A stretch of DNA of 64,000 bases from Vibrio sp. ES.051 (GCF_002563795.1 NZ_PDJL01000005.1:310001-374000), one strand, 5' to 3'; shown: positions 39,146 through 48,415, counted from the first letter of the stretch. A program made the numbers and translations. The notes: generated by a model from the letters alone, not told the origin.

Positions 39146-41050
39146 TTAGACCTTAGTCAAAAGCGTATTGATTGCGCTTAAAAACTCCGTTGGGTCTTCC
39201 ATTGAACCTCGCTCCGCGAGCATCGCTTGACCAAGAAGAACCTCAACCCAGCGGCCAAATGCTTCTTCATCGGCTTCATCTGCCATGCGCTTAATCAGCT
39301 CATGCTCTGGGTTAATTTCGAAGATGTATTTCACCTCGGGCACTGGCTGGCCTGCAGCAGCAAGCAACTTGGCCATTTGCGTTCCCATCTCAAAGTCATC
39401 CGTTACCACAACCGCTGGCGTTGAAGCCAACTTGAACGTAGTACGCACTTCTTTGACGCGATCACCTAAGTATGTTTTTGCACGCTCAACGACCGACTTG
39501 AATTCTTCTTCCGTTTCTTTTTGCTTTTCTTTTTCCGCTTCGTCTTCAAACTGACTCAGATCAAGGCCAGCCTTAGTGATTGACTGGAATTGCTTACCAT
39601 CAAACTCAGTTAGATAGTTCATCAACCACTCATCAATGCGATCGTACATTAAGATAACTTCGATACCTTTGGCTTTGAACTGCTCCAAATGAGGGCTATT
39701 TTTCGCGGCCGCATAGCTGTCTGCCGTTAAGTAGTAGATCTTATCTTGACCTTCTTTCATGCGCTCAACGTAAGCAGCCAGACCCACGGTTTGCTCCGCA
39801 GAATCCACTTCAGTTGAAGCAAAGCGCAATAGACCAGCAATCTTCTCTTTGTTTGCGAAGTCCTCTGCTGGCCCCTCTTTCATCACAAGACCGAACTCTT
39901 TCCAGAATGATTGATATTTCTCTTCATCATTCTTAGCCATACGCTCTAGCATCGTTAGCACACGCTTAGTACAAGCATTACGTAGCGATTGAGTGACTTT
40001 GTTGTCTTGTAGAATCTCACGCGATACGTTCAATGGCAGATCGTTTGAATCTATCAGACCACGTACAAAGCGTAGGTATGACGGCATGAATTGCTCTGCG
40101 TCATCCATAATGAACACACGTTGTACGTAAAGCTTAAGACCTGACTTGTGGTCGCGGTTCATCATATCCCATGGCGCTTTGGATGGAATATACAACAAGC
40201 TGGTGTAGTCGTTTTTACCCTCTACGCGGTTATGACTCCAAACGAGTGGATCCGCGAAATCATGCGATACGTGTTTGTAGAACTCTTGGTACTCTTCTTC
40301 TGAAATTTCAGATTTATTGCGAGTCCATAGAGCTTGAGCTTTGTTGATTTGCTCCCACTTTTTCTCGTCCGTTTCTTTACCTTCGTCATCACGCACGGCA
40401 GTTTGGATTGAAACAGGAATACCTATGTGATCCGAATACTTATTGATCACATCGCGTAGACGCCACTCATTTAAGAATTCTTTACCTTCGTCACGCATAT
40501 GAAGAACGATGTCAGTACCGCGAGACGCTTTGGTAATGGTTTCAATGGTGTACTCACCTTCACCCGTCGAATGCCACTGAACCGCTTCTTCTGCAGGTAG
40601 GCCAGCAGCACGAGTGCGCACGGTCACCGCTTCCGCAACGATAAATGCAGAATAAAAGCCCACACCAAACTGACCGATAAGTTGTGAATCTTTGCCCTGC
40701 TCTTCGGATAGTTTCGAGAAAAATTCCGCGGTCCCTGATTTGGCAATGGTACCTAAGTGCTCAATCACATCCTCACGGCTCATACCGATACCGTTATCAG
40801 AGATGGTTAAGGTATTCGCACTTTCATCAAACCACAACTTAACGCCAAGCTCGGCATTGCCTTCATATAAATCAGGGTTTGAAAGCGCTTGGAAACGCAG
40901 CTTATCCGAGGCATCTGATGCGTTAGAAATCAGCTCGCGCAAAAAAATCTCTTTATTTGAGTAAAGAGAGTGGATCATTAAATTCAATAGTTGTTTAACT
41001 TCTGATTGAAAACCACGCGTTTCTTTGTTTTGAGATACGGTTTCGCTCAT
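39146..41050 (-). CDS. htpG: Hsp90 chaperone HtpG
   Basis: HtpG is the bacterial Hsp90, an ATP-driven chaperone. It has 634 residues (E. coli 624). The GHKL ATPase motifs are [32 protein letters not shown] and [13 protein letters not shown]. The middle-domain catalytic arginine lies in [13 protein letters not shown]. It is divergent from toxR. A clear sigma-32 promoter lies about 90 bases upstream. Confidence 0.97.
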   Translation of the reverse strand: MSETVSQNKETRGFQSEVKQLLNLMIHSLYSNKEIFLRELISNASDASDKLRFQALSNPDLYEGNAELGVKLWFDESANTLTISDNGIGMSREDVIEHLGTIAKSGTAEFFSKLSEEQGKDSQLIGQFGVGFYSAFIVAEAVTVRTRAAGLPAEEAVQWHSTGEGEYTIETITKASRGTDIVLHMRDEGKEFLNEWRLRDVINKYSDHIGIPVSIQTAVRDDEGKETDEKKWEQINKAQALWTRNKSEISEEEYQEFYKHVSHDFADPLVWSHNRVEGKNDYTSLLYIPSKAPWDMMNRDHKSGLKLYVQRVFIMDDAEQFMPSYLRFVRGLIDSNDLPLNVSREILQDNKVTQSLRNACTKRVLTMLERMAKNDEEKYQSFWKEFGLVMKEGPAEDFANKEKIAGLLRFASTEVDSAEQTVGLAAYVERMKEGQDKIYYLTADSYAAAKNSPHLEQFKAKGIEVILMYDRIDEWLMNYLTEFDGKQFQSITKAGLDLSQFEDEAEKEKQKETEEEFKSVVERAKTYLGDRVKEVRTTFKLASTPAVVVTDDFEMGTQMAKLLAAAGQPVPEVKYIFEINPEHELIKRMADEADEEAFGRWVEVLLGQAMLAERGSMEDPTEFLSAINTLLTKV

Positions 41051-41138
41051 GTTTGCTCCATAACATCTAAACTAATCGGCTTTTCCATGGAGAGAAGTGT
41101 GTAACTCTCCGGAAATTGCCTTACTGATATGTCATGTA

Positions 41139-41166
41139 ACATGTGGCTGACAAATGTAAATTCAAG
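41139..41166 (-). promoter_or_regulatory. Sigma-32 heat-shock promoter of htpG
   Basis: Reading the minus strand, CTTGAAT - 13 bases - CCACATGT matches the heat-shock consensus CTTGAAA-N13/14-CCCCATNT at nearly all positions. Confidence 0.8.
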
Positions 41167-41268
41167 GTCAATATTGCTAAAAACGGTGTTTTTTTAGCAA
41201 AATTTAATTATCCTACTCGACTAAAAGCATCTAAAACATCACGCATATCCCATGCGTCTACGTTATTT

Positions 41269-41284
41269 TGTGATATAAATCACC
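41269..41284. promoter_or_regulatory. CRP-like site upstream of toxR
   Basis: TGTGATATAAATCACC has the TGTGA-N6-TCAC core. It ends 34 bases before the toxR ATG, close enough to overlap the promoter or leader, so the direction of any effect is unclear. Confidence 0.55.
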
Positions 41285-41318
41285 ATTATTACAACATCAT
41301 CCATCTAAGAAGAACTAA

Positions 41319-42203
41319 ATGACTAACATCGGCACCAAATTTCTACTTGCTCAAAGGTTTACCTTTGACCCAAATAGTAATTCGCTCGCTGACCAACAAA
41401 ACGACAACGACATTGTGCGATTAGGAAGCAACGAAAGCCGTATACTCCTGATGTTGGCAGAGAGACCAAACGAAATTTTAACCCGTCATGAGCTTCACGA
41501 GTTTGTTTGGCGTGAACAAGGTTTTGAGGTGGATGACTCAAGCCTAACGCAAGCTATCTCTACTCTGCGTAAGATGTTGAAGGATTCAACAAAATCTCCA
41601 GAATTTGTTAAAACTGTGCCAAAGCGTGGCTACCAACTCATTTGTTCTGTTGAACGCATGAGCCCACTATCCGCTGACTCTACAACAGAAGCGGAACAAC
41701 AAACTTCTGACCATGAAGCTCCTGTTTCTGAAGCTGAAATGACTGACGAGCCCTTATCGACAGAATATACTCCAGAAACGACGTTAGACGCTAACCCGCT
41801 TACTAAACCAGCAGAGCCGCAGCCAAAACCAGCGCCTCATACGAACAACAACTGGCTTTCTCGCGTTATTGTCCTAGTCGCTCTGCTGTTCCCGATCTGT
41901 GTATTGTTATTCACTAATCCGGCAGAATCTCAGTTCCGTCAGATCGGCGAATACCAAAAAGTGCCGGTGATGACGCCAGTCAATCACCCTCAAATTAATA
42001 AATGGCTACCGTCGATTGAGCAGTGCATCAGTCGCTATGTTAAATACCATGCAGAAGACTCTATGCCGATTGAAGTAATAGCGACAGGTGGTCAAAACAA
42101 TCAACTGATCCTGAACTATATTCATGACAGCCAACATTCGTATGAAAACGTGACTTTGCGTATTCTCGCCGAGCAAAACGACCTAGCCGATATATGTAAG
42201 TAA
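41319..42203 (+). CDS. toxR: Membrane-bound transcriptional activator ToxR
   Basis: ToxR senses periplasmic signals (bile, redox) and directly controls porin and, in pathogens, virulence genes. The 294-residue protein has an OmpR-type winged helix at about 5-112 (SRILLMLAERPNEILTRHEL, DDSSLTQAISTLRKML, FVKTVPKRGYQL). An acidic, proline-rich variable tether covers 115-177. One membrane helix spans 179-198. The periplasmic domain has the conserved cysteine pair Cys236 and Cys293. The DNA-binding part is nearly the same as in Harveyi-clade vibrios, while the tether differs. toxS follows after 11 bases. Confidence 0.98.
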   Translation: MTNIGTKFLLAQRFTFDPNSNSLADQQNDNDIVRLGSNESRILLMLAERPNEILTRHELHEFVWREQGFEVDDSSLTQAISTLRKMLKDSTKSPEFVKTVPKRGYQLICSVERMSPLSADSTTEAEQQTSDHEAPVSEAEMTDEPLSTEYTPETTLDANPLTKPAEPQPKPAPHTNNNWLSRVIVLVALLFPICVLLFTNPAESQFRQIGEYQKVPVMTPVNHPQINKWLPSIEQCISRYVKYHAEDSMPIEVIATGGQNNQLILNYIHDSQHSYENVTLRILAEQNDLADICK

Positions 42204-42214
42204 AGGAGGCCAGA

Positions 42215-42730
42215 ATGAAGATAAAAGTAGCATCTGCGGTTTTGGCCGTATCCGTTCTTTTCAGTGCTTGGTTATACTGGGATAGCGATTTAAAAGTTGA
42301 ACAGGTTCTCACTTCGAATGAGTGGCAATCGACGATGGTCACCGTCATATCAGATAATTTGCCCGATGATCCGGTAGGTTTACTACGTCGTGTTAATGTT
42401 GAATCTAACGTCAAATATCTGCCTAACGGAGATTATATCCGCGTAGCCAATATCAAGCTTTTCGCTCAAAGCTCGGCCGCAGAATCAACCATTAATATTT
42501 CAGAAAAAGGCCATTGGGAAGTGAGTGACAACTATCTGCTCGTATCGCCTTCTGAGTTTAAAGACATTTCCTCTTCTCAATCGAAAGATTTTTCTGAAGA
42601 GCAATTACGTTTGATCACTCAAATTTTCAAACTTGATGCGGAGCAAAGTCGTCGCATTGACGTTGTCAACGAAAAAACGTTGCTGCTCACTAGCCTCAAT
42701 CACGGCTCTACGGTACTGTTTCAAAACTAA
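42215..42730 (+). CDS. toxS: ToxR periplasmic partner ToxS
   Basis: ToxS binds the periplasmic domain of ToxR, protects it from proteolysis and helps form the bile-binding heterodimer. The 171-residue protein has an N-terminal signal-anchor (VASAVLAVSVLFSAWLYW) and a periplasmic domain with DLKVEQVLTSNEWQS and LLRRVNVESNVKYLPNGDY. An AAAGGAGG ribosome-binding site is set in the 11-base gap after toxR, so the two are co-expressed. Confidence 0.97.
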   Translation: MKIKVASAVLAVSVLFSAWLYWDSDLKVEQVLTSNEWQSTMVTVISDNLPDDPVGLLRRVNVESNVKYLPNGDYIRVANIKLFAQSSAAESTINISEKGHWEVSDNYLLVSPSEFKDISSSQSKDFSEEQLRLITQIFKLDAEQSRRIDVVNEKTLLLTSLNHGSTVLFQN

Positions 42731-42827
42731 TTTTGTTTGAATAATAAGGGACAGACGCCCCTTTGTTTTTGCGTATGGGCTGGCCAAGTATTCTCACTCT
42801 TGCTGGAGGTCGCTCAGAGGAAGGGGT

Positions 42828-43109
42828 ATGGAAAAAGCGAGTATCAACATTTATTACTGTCGCCAGTGCAACTGGATGTTGCGTTCAACTTGGTTATCAC
42901 AAGAACTCTTACACACATTTAGTGAAGAAATCGAAATCATTAGTCTGCACCCAGATACAGGTGGTCGGTTTGAGATTGTTTGTAATGGCATTCAGATTTG
43001 GGAGCGGAAAAAAGACGGCGGATTCCCAGAAGCGAAAGTACTAAAACAGCGAGTAAGAGATATGATTGATCCTGAGCGCGACTTAGGTCATGCAGATGCA
43101 AAAACCTGA
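42828..43109 (+). CDS. SelT/SelW/SelH (Rdx) family thioredoxin-like protein
   Basis: A 93-residue protein with the SelW-family layout: IYYCRQCNWMLRSTWLSQELL near the N-terminus, where the CxxC is the redox site (CxxU in selenoproteins), then GGRFEIVCNGIQIWERKKDGGFPEAKVLKQRVRDMIDP. Bacterial members are presumed redox proteins; partners are unknown. A GGAAGGGG site precedes the ATG. It follows toxS by 97 bases on the same strand and could be read from the toxRS transcript. Confidence 0.9.
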   Translation: MEKASINIYYCRQCNWMLRSTWLSQELLHTFSEEIEIISLHPDTGGRFEIVCNGIQIWERKKDGGFPEAKVLKQRVRDMIDPERDLGHADAKT

Positions 43110-43122
43110 ACTCAGTCAATAT

Positions 43123-43169
43123 AAAAAGAAAGGCAAGGGAACACTCAGCTCCCTTGCCTTTCTTTTTTC
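43123..43169. terminator. Bidirectional terminator between the SelW-like gene and yfcE
   Basis: A long stem AAAGAAAGGCAAGGGA/TCCCTTGCCTTTCTTT with T6 on the plus side and A-rich on the other. Confidence 0.9.
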
Positions 43170-43192
43170 AAATGCATCGACTTTATGCCAAA

Positions 43193-43738
43193 TTAAATGG
43201 TTGTCTGAGCCAGTACTTTACCTTCTGGGGTTTGCACCGTTAGAGTCCCTTCATCCAGCAAACCAAAGCTTCTCGGTAAACCATTACGTGGGAACGTCAT
43301 TGAGCCTGGATTAAAGATCACGACACCTTCTTGCCTCTCCGCAACCGGTATGTGCGTATGGCCATGAGCGATAACATCACCTTTTCGCAGTGGCGGTCGT
43401 TTCGTGGAATGGTATAAATGGCCGTGAGTCAAAAAGATTCGCGTACCCGATTCAAGCAGCACCCATGAGTAATCCATCATCATAGGGAAGTTCAATAACA
43501 TTTGATCGACTTCACTATCACAGTTTCCACGTACGGAAATGATGCTCTCACTGTACTGGTTCAACAGCTCCGCAACCTGTGGCGGATTGTAACCTTCTGG
43601 AACTGGATTTCTTGGTCCGTGATTGAGTGTGTCACCCAACAGAATTAAGTGTTCAGCACCAGAAGCAAGAAACAACTCGATGGTTTCTTTGGTTGCAGGC
43701 AAAGAGCCATGCAAATCTGAGGCAAAAAATAGTTTCAC
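43193..43738 (-). CDS. yfcE: Metallophosphoesterase YfcE
   Basis: A 181-residue Mn2+-dependent phosphodiesterase of the YfcE/MJ0936 group. In vitro the E. coli protein cleaves phosphodiester model substrates; the cellular substrate is unknown. Metal-site motifs in order are FFASDLHGS, ILLGDTLNHG, VRGNCDSE, FLTHGHLY and IAHGHTHIP. The start is GTG with a GGAG site. It is convergent with the SelW-like gene. Confidence 0.95.
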   Translation of the reverse strand: MKLFFASDLHGSLPATKETIELFLASGAEHLILLGDTLNHGPRNPVPEGYNPPQVAELLNQYSESIISVRGNCDSEVDQMLLNFPMMMDYSWVLLESGTRIFLTHGHLYHSTKRPPLRKGDVIAHGHTHIPVAERQEGVVIFNPGSMTFPRNGLPRSFGLLDEGTLTVQTPEGKVLAQTTI

Positions 43739-43917
43739 GACTTCGTCTCCTCAAAAAGTATGAGGCTATTCTACGGCTTTTTGACAACAGCTCAACCAGC
43801 GACTGAGCCGTACTGATTCCATTTAAAAGCAGGAGTAACACCACGAGACATACACCGTACTGTTCTTCTCCGCATTCAAAAGCATCATTGTTCTAAATAT
43901 AAATTCATCTCTTCCGT

Positions 43918-44328
43918 CTAATACTCTTCCTCTCGTACCATGCCATTTATCACGATATTGTTATAACTGACCATGCCAATGACTTCTCCATCTTCAACGA
44001 CAGGAGCACGGCTAATCCCAAACCGTTCAAACAGACGAGCACAATATTTCACATTCATATCAGGAGCGACACACAACGCTGGCTTGGTCATAATTTCATA
44101 GATATTAGTGCGCTGGGAAGAACGATTATTTGCGAGTACTTTCTTCGCAATATCATTCATCAAGACAATGCCATATTCATCATTATCATCGCGCTTTTTC
44201 ACCACCAGCGCTTTAACCTGATATTTTTTGGCGAGCGTAATGCCTTCATAAACCGTCATTAAACCATCGACCATGACATAAGTAACCGCCATCACATCGC
44301 GAACTCTGACTATTTCTTGATTACTCAT
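43918..44328 (-). CDS. Two-CBS-domain protein, last gene of the DUF1538 operon
   Basis: A 136-residue protein made only of a CBS pair: first repeat about 8-65 (VRDVMAVTYVMVDGLMTVYEG, ALVVKKRDDNDEYGIVLMNDIA), second about 75-132 (IYEIMTKPALCVAPDMNVKYCARLF, RAPVVEDGEVIGMVSYNNIV). CBS pairs usually bind adenine nucleotides and gate enzymes or transporters. Its start overlaps the PII-like gene by four bases (ATGA). By context it probably senses nucleotide or energy state for the DUF1538 transporter. That role is inferred. Confidence 0.9.
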   Translation of the reverse strand: MSNQEIVRVRDVMAVTYVMVDGLMTVYEGITLAKKYQVKALVVKKRDDNDEYGIVLMNDIAKKVLANNRSSQRTNIYEIMTKPALCVAPDMNVKYCARLFERFGISRAPVVEDGEVIGMVSYNNIVINGMVREEEY

Positions 44329-44675
44329 AACTCATCCTCGACCACTTTCGTCAACGTCTCGACTTGGTGCGCGACGCCTACTGCGTCTTCAATATCAATC
44401 TGAATCGCAATACCCTGTCCTGACTCTCGGTCAAATTCTCCAACCTCATTGATGGTTTCCAATATATGTCGTGAAAGATGTTCTTCCACCACAAATAGCA
44501 GCACATCTTTTTGTACTTCTAACGTTAAACCAAAAAAAGTTCGCTTTTGGTTTAAGCCTTGTCCGCGAGCATTATTAATAACGGTCGCACCTGTGGCGCC
44601 AGCATCGCGAGCCGCATCCAGCACCTTGTCTGTTTTGCTGTCTTCAACAAACGCAAGTATCAATTTAAAGCGCAT
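44325..44675 (-). CDS. PII-like regulatory protein linked to DUF1538 transporter
   Basis: A 116-residue ferredoxin-like-fold protein resembling GlnB/PII: MRFKLILAFVEDSKTDKVLDAARDAGATGATVINNARGQG, then FVVEEHLSRHILETINEVGEF and GQGIAIQIDIEDAVGV. The T-loop region is short (GLNQKRTFFGLTLEV) and lacks the GHTELYRGAEYMVDF stretch with the uridylylated tyrosine, so it is a PII-like sensor, not a nitrogen PII. I chose the ATG at 44675, nine bases after a GGAGG site, rather than the ATG inside that site at 44684. It sits one base after the DUF1538 gene and overlaps the CBS gene. Confidence 0.88.
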   Translation of the reverse strand: MRFKLILAFVEDSKTDKVLDAARDAGATGATVINNARGQGLNQKRTFFGLTLEVQKDVLLFVVEEHLSRHILETINEVGEFDRESGQGIAIQIDIEDAVGVAHQVETLTKVVEDEL

Positions 44676-44676
44676 T

Positions 44677-45456
44677 TCATTCATCCTCCGAGGTGTCTTT
44701 ATTCAGCCACTGGGTTATTTGCGCATACCCCATTACGGATATAATCGGAAACAAACTGGCAAAGGCAATCAGACCAAAACCATCTATCATTGGGTTTCTC
44801 CCTGGTACTGTCGAGGCAAGCCCCAACCCCAGCGCGGTCACAAGTGGAACGGTCACTGTAGAAGTTGTAACGCCTCCTGAATCATAAGCGAGAGGAACAA
44901 TCAATTTAGGCGCATAGAAGGTTTGAATCACGACCACAATGTAACCGGCAATAATGTAGTAATGGATCGGGTCTCCCACGACGATTCGATAACTGCCAAG
45001 AGAAATGCCAATCGCAACGCCCAGTGCAACCGCAACTCGTAAGCCATTAATACTGATACTGCCACCCGATACCTGATTTGCCTTTATTGCAACCGCAATT
45101 AACGATGGCTCTGCAATAGTGGTACTAAAACCAATAAAAAAGGCAAAAGTGTAAACCCAGTAGTAATCAGCCCATATTAATCTCTGGCCAACCGACACTT
45201 TAAACTCGCGTAAAAAATCAGGTGCAGTAAGCTGAGCCGCCATGGTTTCCCCTAGCGGAAATAACGCCATTTCGAGCCCAAGCAAAAACAGTGACAACCC
45301 CAAAATGACATAAAAGAATCCCAACAATACCTTTTTGAGGTTATTGACCGGACGCCGTAATACGGCCAATTGAAACCCGAAAATAATGGTCGTAATGGGA
45401 ATAACATCACGAACCGTCGACAACAATGTCTCAGTAAAGTGCGCAAACGAAATCAT
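44677..45456 (-). CDS. DUF1538 membrane protein, second of pair
   Basis: A 259-residue polytopic membrane protein of the DUF1538 family, with about seven to eight helices. It shares with the gene before it, in the same order, the motifs [51 protein letters not shown] and [17 protein letters not shown]. From memory, a DUF1538 pair from a halophile was reported as a two-subunit Na+/H+ antiporter; I cannot verify that here. Its start overlaps the first DUF1538 gene by four bases, implying a 1:1 complex. Confidence 0.88.
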   Translation of the reverse strand: MISFAHFTETLLSTVRDVIPITTIIFGFQLAVLRRPVNNLKKVLLGFFYVILGLSLFLLGLEMALFPLGETMAAQLTAPDFLREFKVSVGQRLIWADYYWVYTFAFFIGFSTTIAEPSLIAVAIKANQVSGGSISINGLRVAVALGVAIGISLGSYRIVVGDPIHYYIIAGYIVVVIQTFYAPKLIVPLAYDSGGVTTSTVTVPLVTALGLGLASTVPGRNPMIDGFGLIAFASLFPIISVMGYAQITQWLNKDTSEDE

Positions 45457-46187
45457 GTCACGACCATTCCATAAACCATGACAAACATCATCGGCAATAA
45501 TGAAGCAAAAGCGATCAACCCAAAGCCATCCACCATGGGGTTTCGCCCTTTAATTGCGGATGCGAGCCCCACTCCGAGCGCCGTCACCAAAGGCACGGTA
45601 ATCGTTGATGTGGTTACTCCGCCCGAGTCATAAGCGATCCCAATTATCGACTCAGGCGCAAACCACGTTAATGCAACGACGCCCACATAACCTCCAATAA
45701 TCATGTAGTGAATCGGCCATCCTTTTAAAATGCGCAGCACTCCAACAACAATGGCAATCCCCACCGAAAGCGCGACGGTCACGCGTAGGCCTAAACCATA
45801 TTCCTGTATGGCCTGCTCTGAATTTGCGATCATCCCTCCTTCAGCAGCCACCTCAGAGGCCTCTTCCGCAACAGCGGTTAAAGCCGGCTCAGCTATCGTC
45901 GTGCCAAATCCCAAACAAAATGCGAACACCAACAACCAAAATACACTGCCCTTTTTCGCGAACGCTTGTGCCATGCTTTCTCCAATAGGAAAAAGGCCAA
46001 GCTCTAAACCAAAAATAAAAAAGGTAAGCCCCAGAACGACAAACAATAAGCCAAAAAGAATGGAAGCAAGATGAGGAAGAGGTTCTTGCAATACAACTAA
46101 TTGAAAAAAAGTGATGACGATAACAATAGGTAGCAGGTCTCGAGTACTATTCATCAGCGCTCTAAAGAGAGCGATAAATGCTTCCAT
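45453..46187 (-). CDS. DUF1538 membrane protein, first of pair
   Basis: A 244-residue membrane protein, paralogue of the next gene. Motifs are [48 protein letters not shown], then [20 protein letters not shown] and [19 protein letters not shown]. The GTTIAEP and GVTTST motifs, one in each half, look like paired polar breaks in membrane helices, as in inverted-repeat transporters. It has a strong AAGGAGG site and is the first gene of the operon. An alkali-cation/proton antiporter is the best guess. Confidence 0.88.
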   Translation of the reverse strand: MEAFIALFRALMNSTRDLLPIVIVITFFQLVVLQEPLPHLASILFGLLFVVLGLTFFIFGLELGLFPIGESMAQAFAKKGSVFWLLVFAFCLGFGTTIAEPALTAVAEEASEVAAEGGMIANSEQAIQEYGLGLRVTVALSVGIAIVVGVLRILKGWPIHYMIIGGYVGVVALTWFAPESIIGIAYDSGGVTTSTITVPLVTALGVGLASAIKGRNPMVDGFGLIAFASLLPMMFVMVYGMVVT

Positions 46188-46446
46188 ACTGGTCCTCCTT
46201 GCTGGCCGTGTTTGTTGTTATCCATATCAGCTCCATTGGCGATTCTTTCAGTTTGGCATAAATTCATTTCCCCTACCGTGAACAAGCCCATTCCACTAAT
46301 AACATTTAGTTACATTTTTTCAATATGTGAAGTAGATAGTGCGCTTTACGGCTTCGTGCGAATCAACAAAATAAGAAGCGCAGAGATGATCAGCCAAGCA
46401 CAAAACGACTATAATGTCGTAATAGTTGTACATTCAAAGAGATGCC

Positions 46447-47361
46447 ATGAAAATATTACTAACAGGTGGAACTGGGTTTATTGGCTCAGAGTTGCTTAAG
46501 CTACTCACCACACACCAAGTGGTGCTCCTCACACGCTCTCCTGAGCGCGCAAGACAACACTTACAACACACTGATCTTGGTAATATTGAATACCTTGATT
46601 CTCTTGATCGCCTGGCCGATCTCAATCATATTGACGCCGTGATTAACCTTGCGGGTGAGCCTATCGCAGACAAAAGATGGACCCGCCAACAAAAAGAGAA
46701 AATCTGCAAAAGCCGCTGGGAAATTACCGAGAAAATCGTTGAATTGATCCACGCGAGCACCGAACCTCCTTCCGTGTTTATTAGCGGTTCCGCTGTTGGT
46801 TACTATGGCGATCAACAAGAACATCCTTTCGACGAATGCCTCAAAGTAAACAGTGATGAATTCCCGCACATGGTTTGCGCACAATGGGAACATATTGCCA
46901 AAAGAGCCAAGTCAGAACAGACTCGTGTGTGCTTTTTACGAACTGGCGTGGTGCTGGGAGAGCATGGCGGGGCTTTAGCGAAAATGTTATTGCCTTATAA
47001 ACTTGGGGTCGGCGGACCACTGGGAAACGGCAATCAATATATGCCTTGGATCCACATCCTCGATATGGTTCGCGCCATCATGTATCTGCTTGAAACTTCT
47101 CATGCACACGGTGCGTTCAATATGTGCGCACCTCATCCCGTCACTAACCGGATTTTCAGCAGCACTCTCGCTAAAACCCTAAAGCGGCCGCACATTCTCT
47201 TCACACCGAAGTGGGTCATGGAAATCGCAATGGGTGAATCTGCCTGCTTATTATTCGATAGCATGAGAGCCAAACCCAAAAAACTTACAGAACTTGGTTT
47301 TAAATTTAGCTACTCCAGAATAGAGCCTGCACTCAAGCACTTGCTTCAAGAGCGAAGCTGA
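46447..47361 (+). CDS. yfcH: TIGR01777-type sugar-nucleotide epimerase family protein
   Basis: A 304-residue NAD-dependent epimerase-like protein (SDR superfamily, extended, TIGR01777 / YfcH group). It has the Rossmann motif ILLTGGTGFIGSELLKLL, then NLAGEPIADKRWTRQQKEKI, the FISGSAVGYYGD active-site segment with a YxxxDQQEHPFDE pattern, and PYKLGVGGPLGNGNQYMPWIHILDMV. Its substrate is unknown. I chose the ATG at 46447 over one 21 bases upstream because the Rossmann motif then begins at residue 3 and an AAAGAGA site fits. It is divergent from the DUF1538 operon. Confidence 0.9.
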   Translation: MKILLTGGTGFIGSELLKLLTTHQVVLLTRSPERARQHLQHTDLGNIEYLDSLDRLADLNHIDAVINLAGEPIADKRWTRQQKEKICKSRWEITEKIVELIHASTEPPSVFISGSAVGYYGDQQEHPFDECLKVNSDEFPHMVCAQWEHIAKRAKSEQTRVCFLRTGVVLGEHGGALAKMLLPYKLGVGGPLGNGNQYMPWIHILDMVRAIMYLLETSHAHGAFNMCAPHPVTNRIFSSTLAKTLKRPHILFTPKWVMEIAMGESACLLFDSMRAKPKKLTELGFKFSYSRIEPALKHLLQERS

Positions 47362-47402
47362 TGAATGATGAGGTTCATTCATCGTTTCTGTGAGCTAAAT
47401 TT

Positions 47403-48230
47403 ATGAAAAAGTCGATTCTTATCACTGGTTGCTCCACTGGAATTGGTTATGTCTGCGCGCATGCTCTGAACAAGAAAGGCTTTCATGTGATTGCATCTTG
47501 CCGGCATAAACATGACGTGGAACGGCTCCAAACTGAAGGATTGAACTGTATCCAATTGGATCTCAATGACCCCCACAGCATCAGTATTGGTGCCGAACAA
47601 GCCCTGAAAATAGCCAACGGTAAGCTTTACGCACTATTTAATAATGGCGCATACGGTCAACCAGGTGCCCTTGAAGATTTACCGACCGAGGCTTTAAAAG
47701 CCCAGTTCCAAACCAACTTTTTTGGTTGGCATCAACTGGTTCAGGAAGTCCTCCCCCATATGCGTTCACAAGGCGAAGGACGTATTATCCAAAATAGTTC
47801 CGTGCTTGGCTTTGCTGCAATGAAATATCGAGGGGCCTACAATGCATCGAAATTCGCACTAGAAGGCTGGACAGATACACTGCGCTTAGAACTCGCCGAT
47901 ACCAACATCAAAGTAGCATTGATAGAGCCAGGTCCAATTGAGACCCGATTTAGAAGCAATGCATTAAAAGCATTCGAACAGTGGATTGATGTTGGATCCA
48001 GCCCGCACCGTCTCGCTTATGAAGGACAAAAAAAACGTTTGGATAACGATAAGTCTAATAATAAGTTTGTTTTACCCGCATCAGCCTGTATCGAACCGGT
48101 TCTTCATGCATTAACCAGCTCTTCTCCTAAAATTCGTTATCGTATTACAATGCCAACCAAACTGTTTTCGGTACTCAAACGAGTGTTACCAACCCGCACA
48201 CTTGATAAAATTTTGCAGCGAGTCGCTTGA
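47403..48230 (+). CDS. Short-chain dehydrogenase/reductase, YbbO-like
   Basis: A 275-residue classical SDR: cofactor motif TGCSTGIGYVCAHAL, NNGAYGQPG, catalytic SSVLGFAAMKYRGAYNASKFALEGWTD (Ser, Tyr, Lys) and EPGPIETRF. The basic residues after the second strand (SCRHKHDVERL) favour NADP(H). It is similar to E. coli YbbO, reported as an NADP-dependent aldehyde reductase. In E. coli YbbO is neighbour to YbbN and the QmcA-YbbJ pair, and the same group follows here, supporting the match. Confidence 0.88.
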   Translation: MKKSILITGCSTGIGYVCAHALNKKGFHVIASCRHKHDVERLQTEGLNCIQLDLNDPHSISIGAEQALKIANGKLYALFNNGAYGQPGALEDLPTEALKAQFQTNFFGWHQLVQEVLPHMRSQGEGRIIQNSSVLGFAAMKYRGAYNASKFALEGWTDTLRLELADTNIKVALIEPGPIETRFRSNALKAFEQWIDVGSSPHRLAYEGQKKRLDNDKSNNKFVLPASACIEPVLHALTSSSPKIRYRITMPTKLFSVLKRVLPTRTLDKILQRVA

Positions 48231-48361
48231 TTTTTGTCGTCATGTAATTTTAGCGTAATAATGTGATGTCATTATGAGCATGAAGGTTAAAAAGCCTCAA
48301 CCAAACGAATCAATTCCTAGACAAAATTCTGCACTCAATAATACGAATTGAGTACTTAACT

Positions 48362-48391
48362 TTGACTAGATTTGGTATCGCCACCCATTAT
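48362..48391 (+). promoter_or_regulatory. Candidate sigma-70 promoter for the 21-codon frame
   Basis: TTGACT, 18 bases, CATTAT, then 24 bases to the ATG at 48416. Confidence 0.4.
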
Positions 48392-48415
48392 GTTTTGTAC
48401 TAATGCGAGACAACA

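Noticed and set aside
42763..43044. Alternative 93-codon frame overlapping the SelW-like gene
   Set aside because: Wrong frame. The CxxC SelW pattern and the GGAAGGGG site support only the frame starting at 42828.
44449..44880. 143-codon plus-strand open frame opposite the PII-like and DUF1538 genes
   Set aside because: Antisense to two well-supported genes that share coupled junctions. Its Ser/Thr/Ala-rich composition is typical of a shadow.
46212..46499. 95-codon plus-strand open frame between DUF1538 and yfcH-like genes
   Set aside because: It runs out of frame into the epimerase gene and its end is not protein-like. The real gene starts at 46447.
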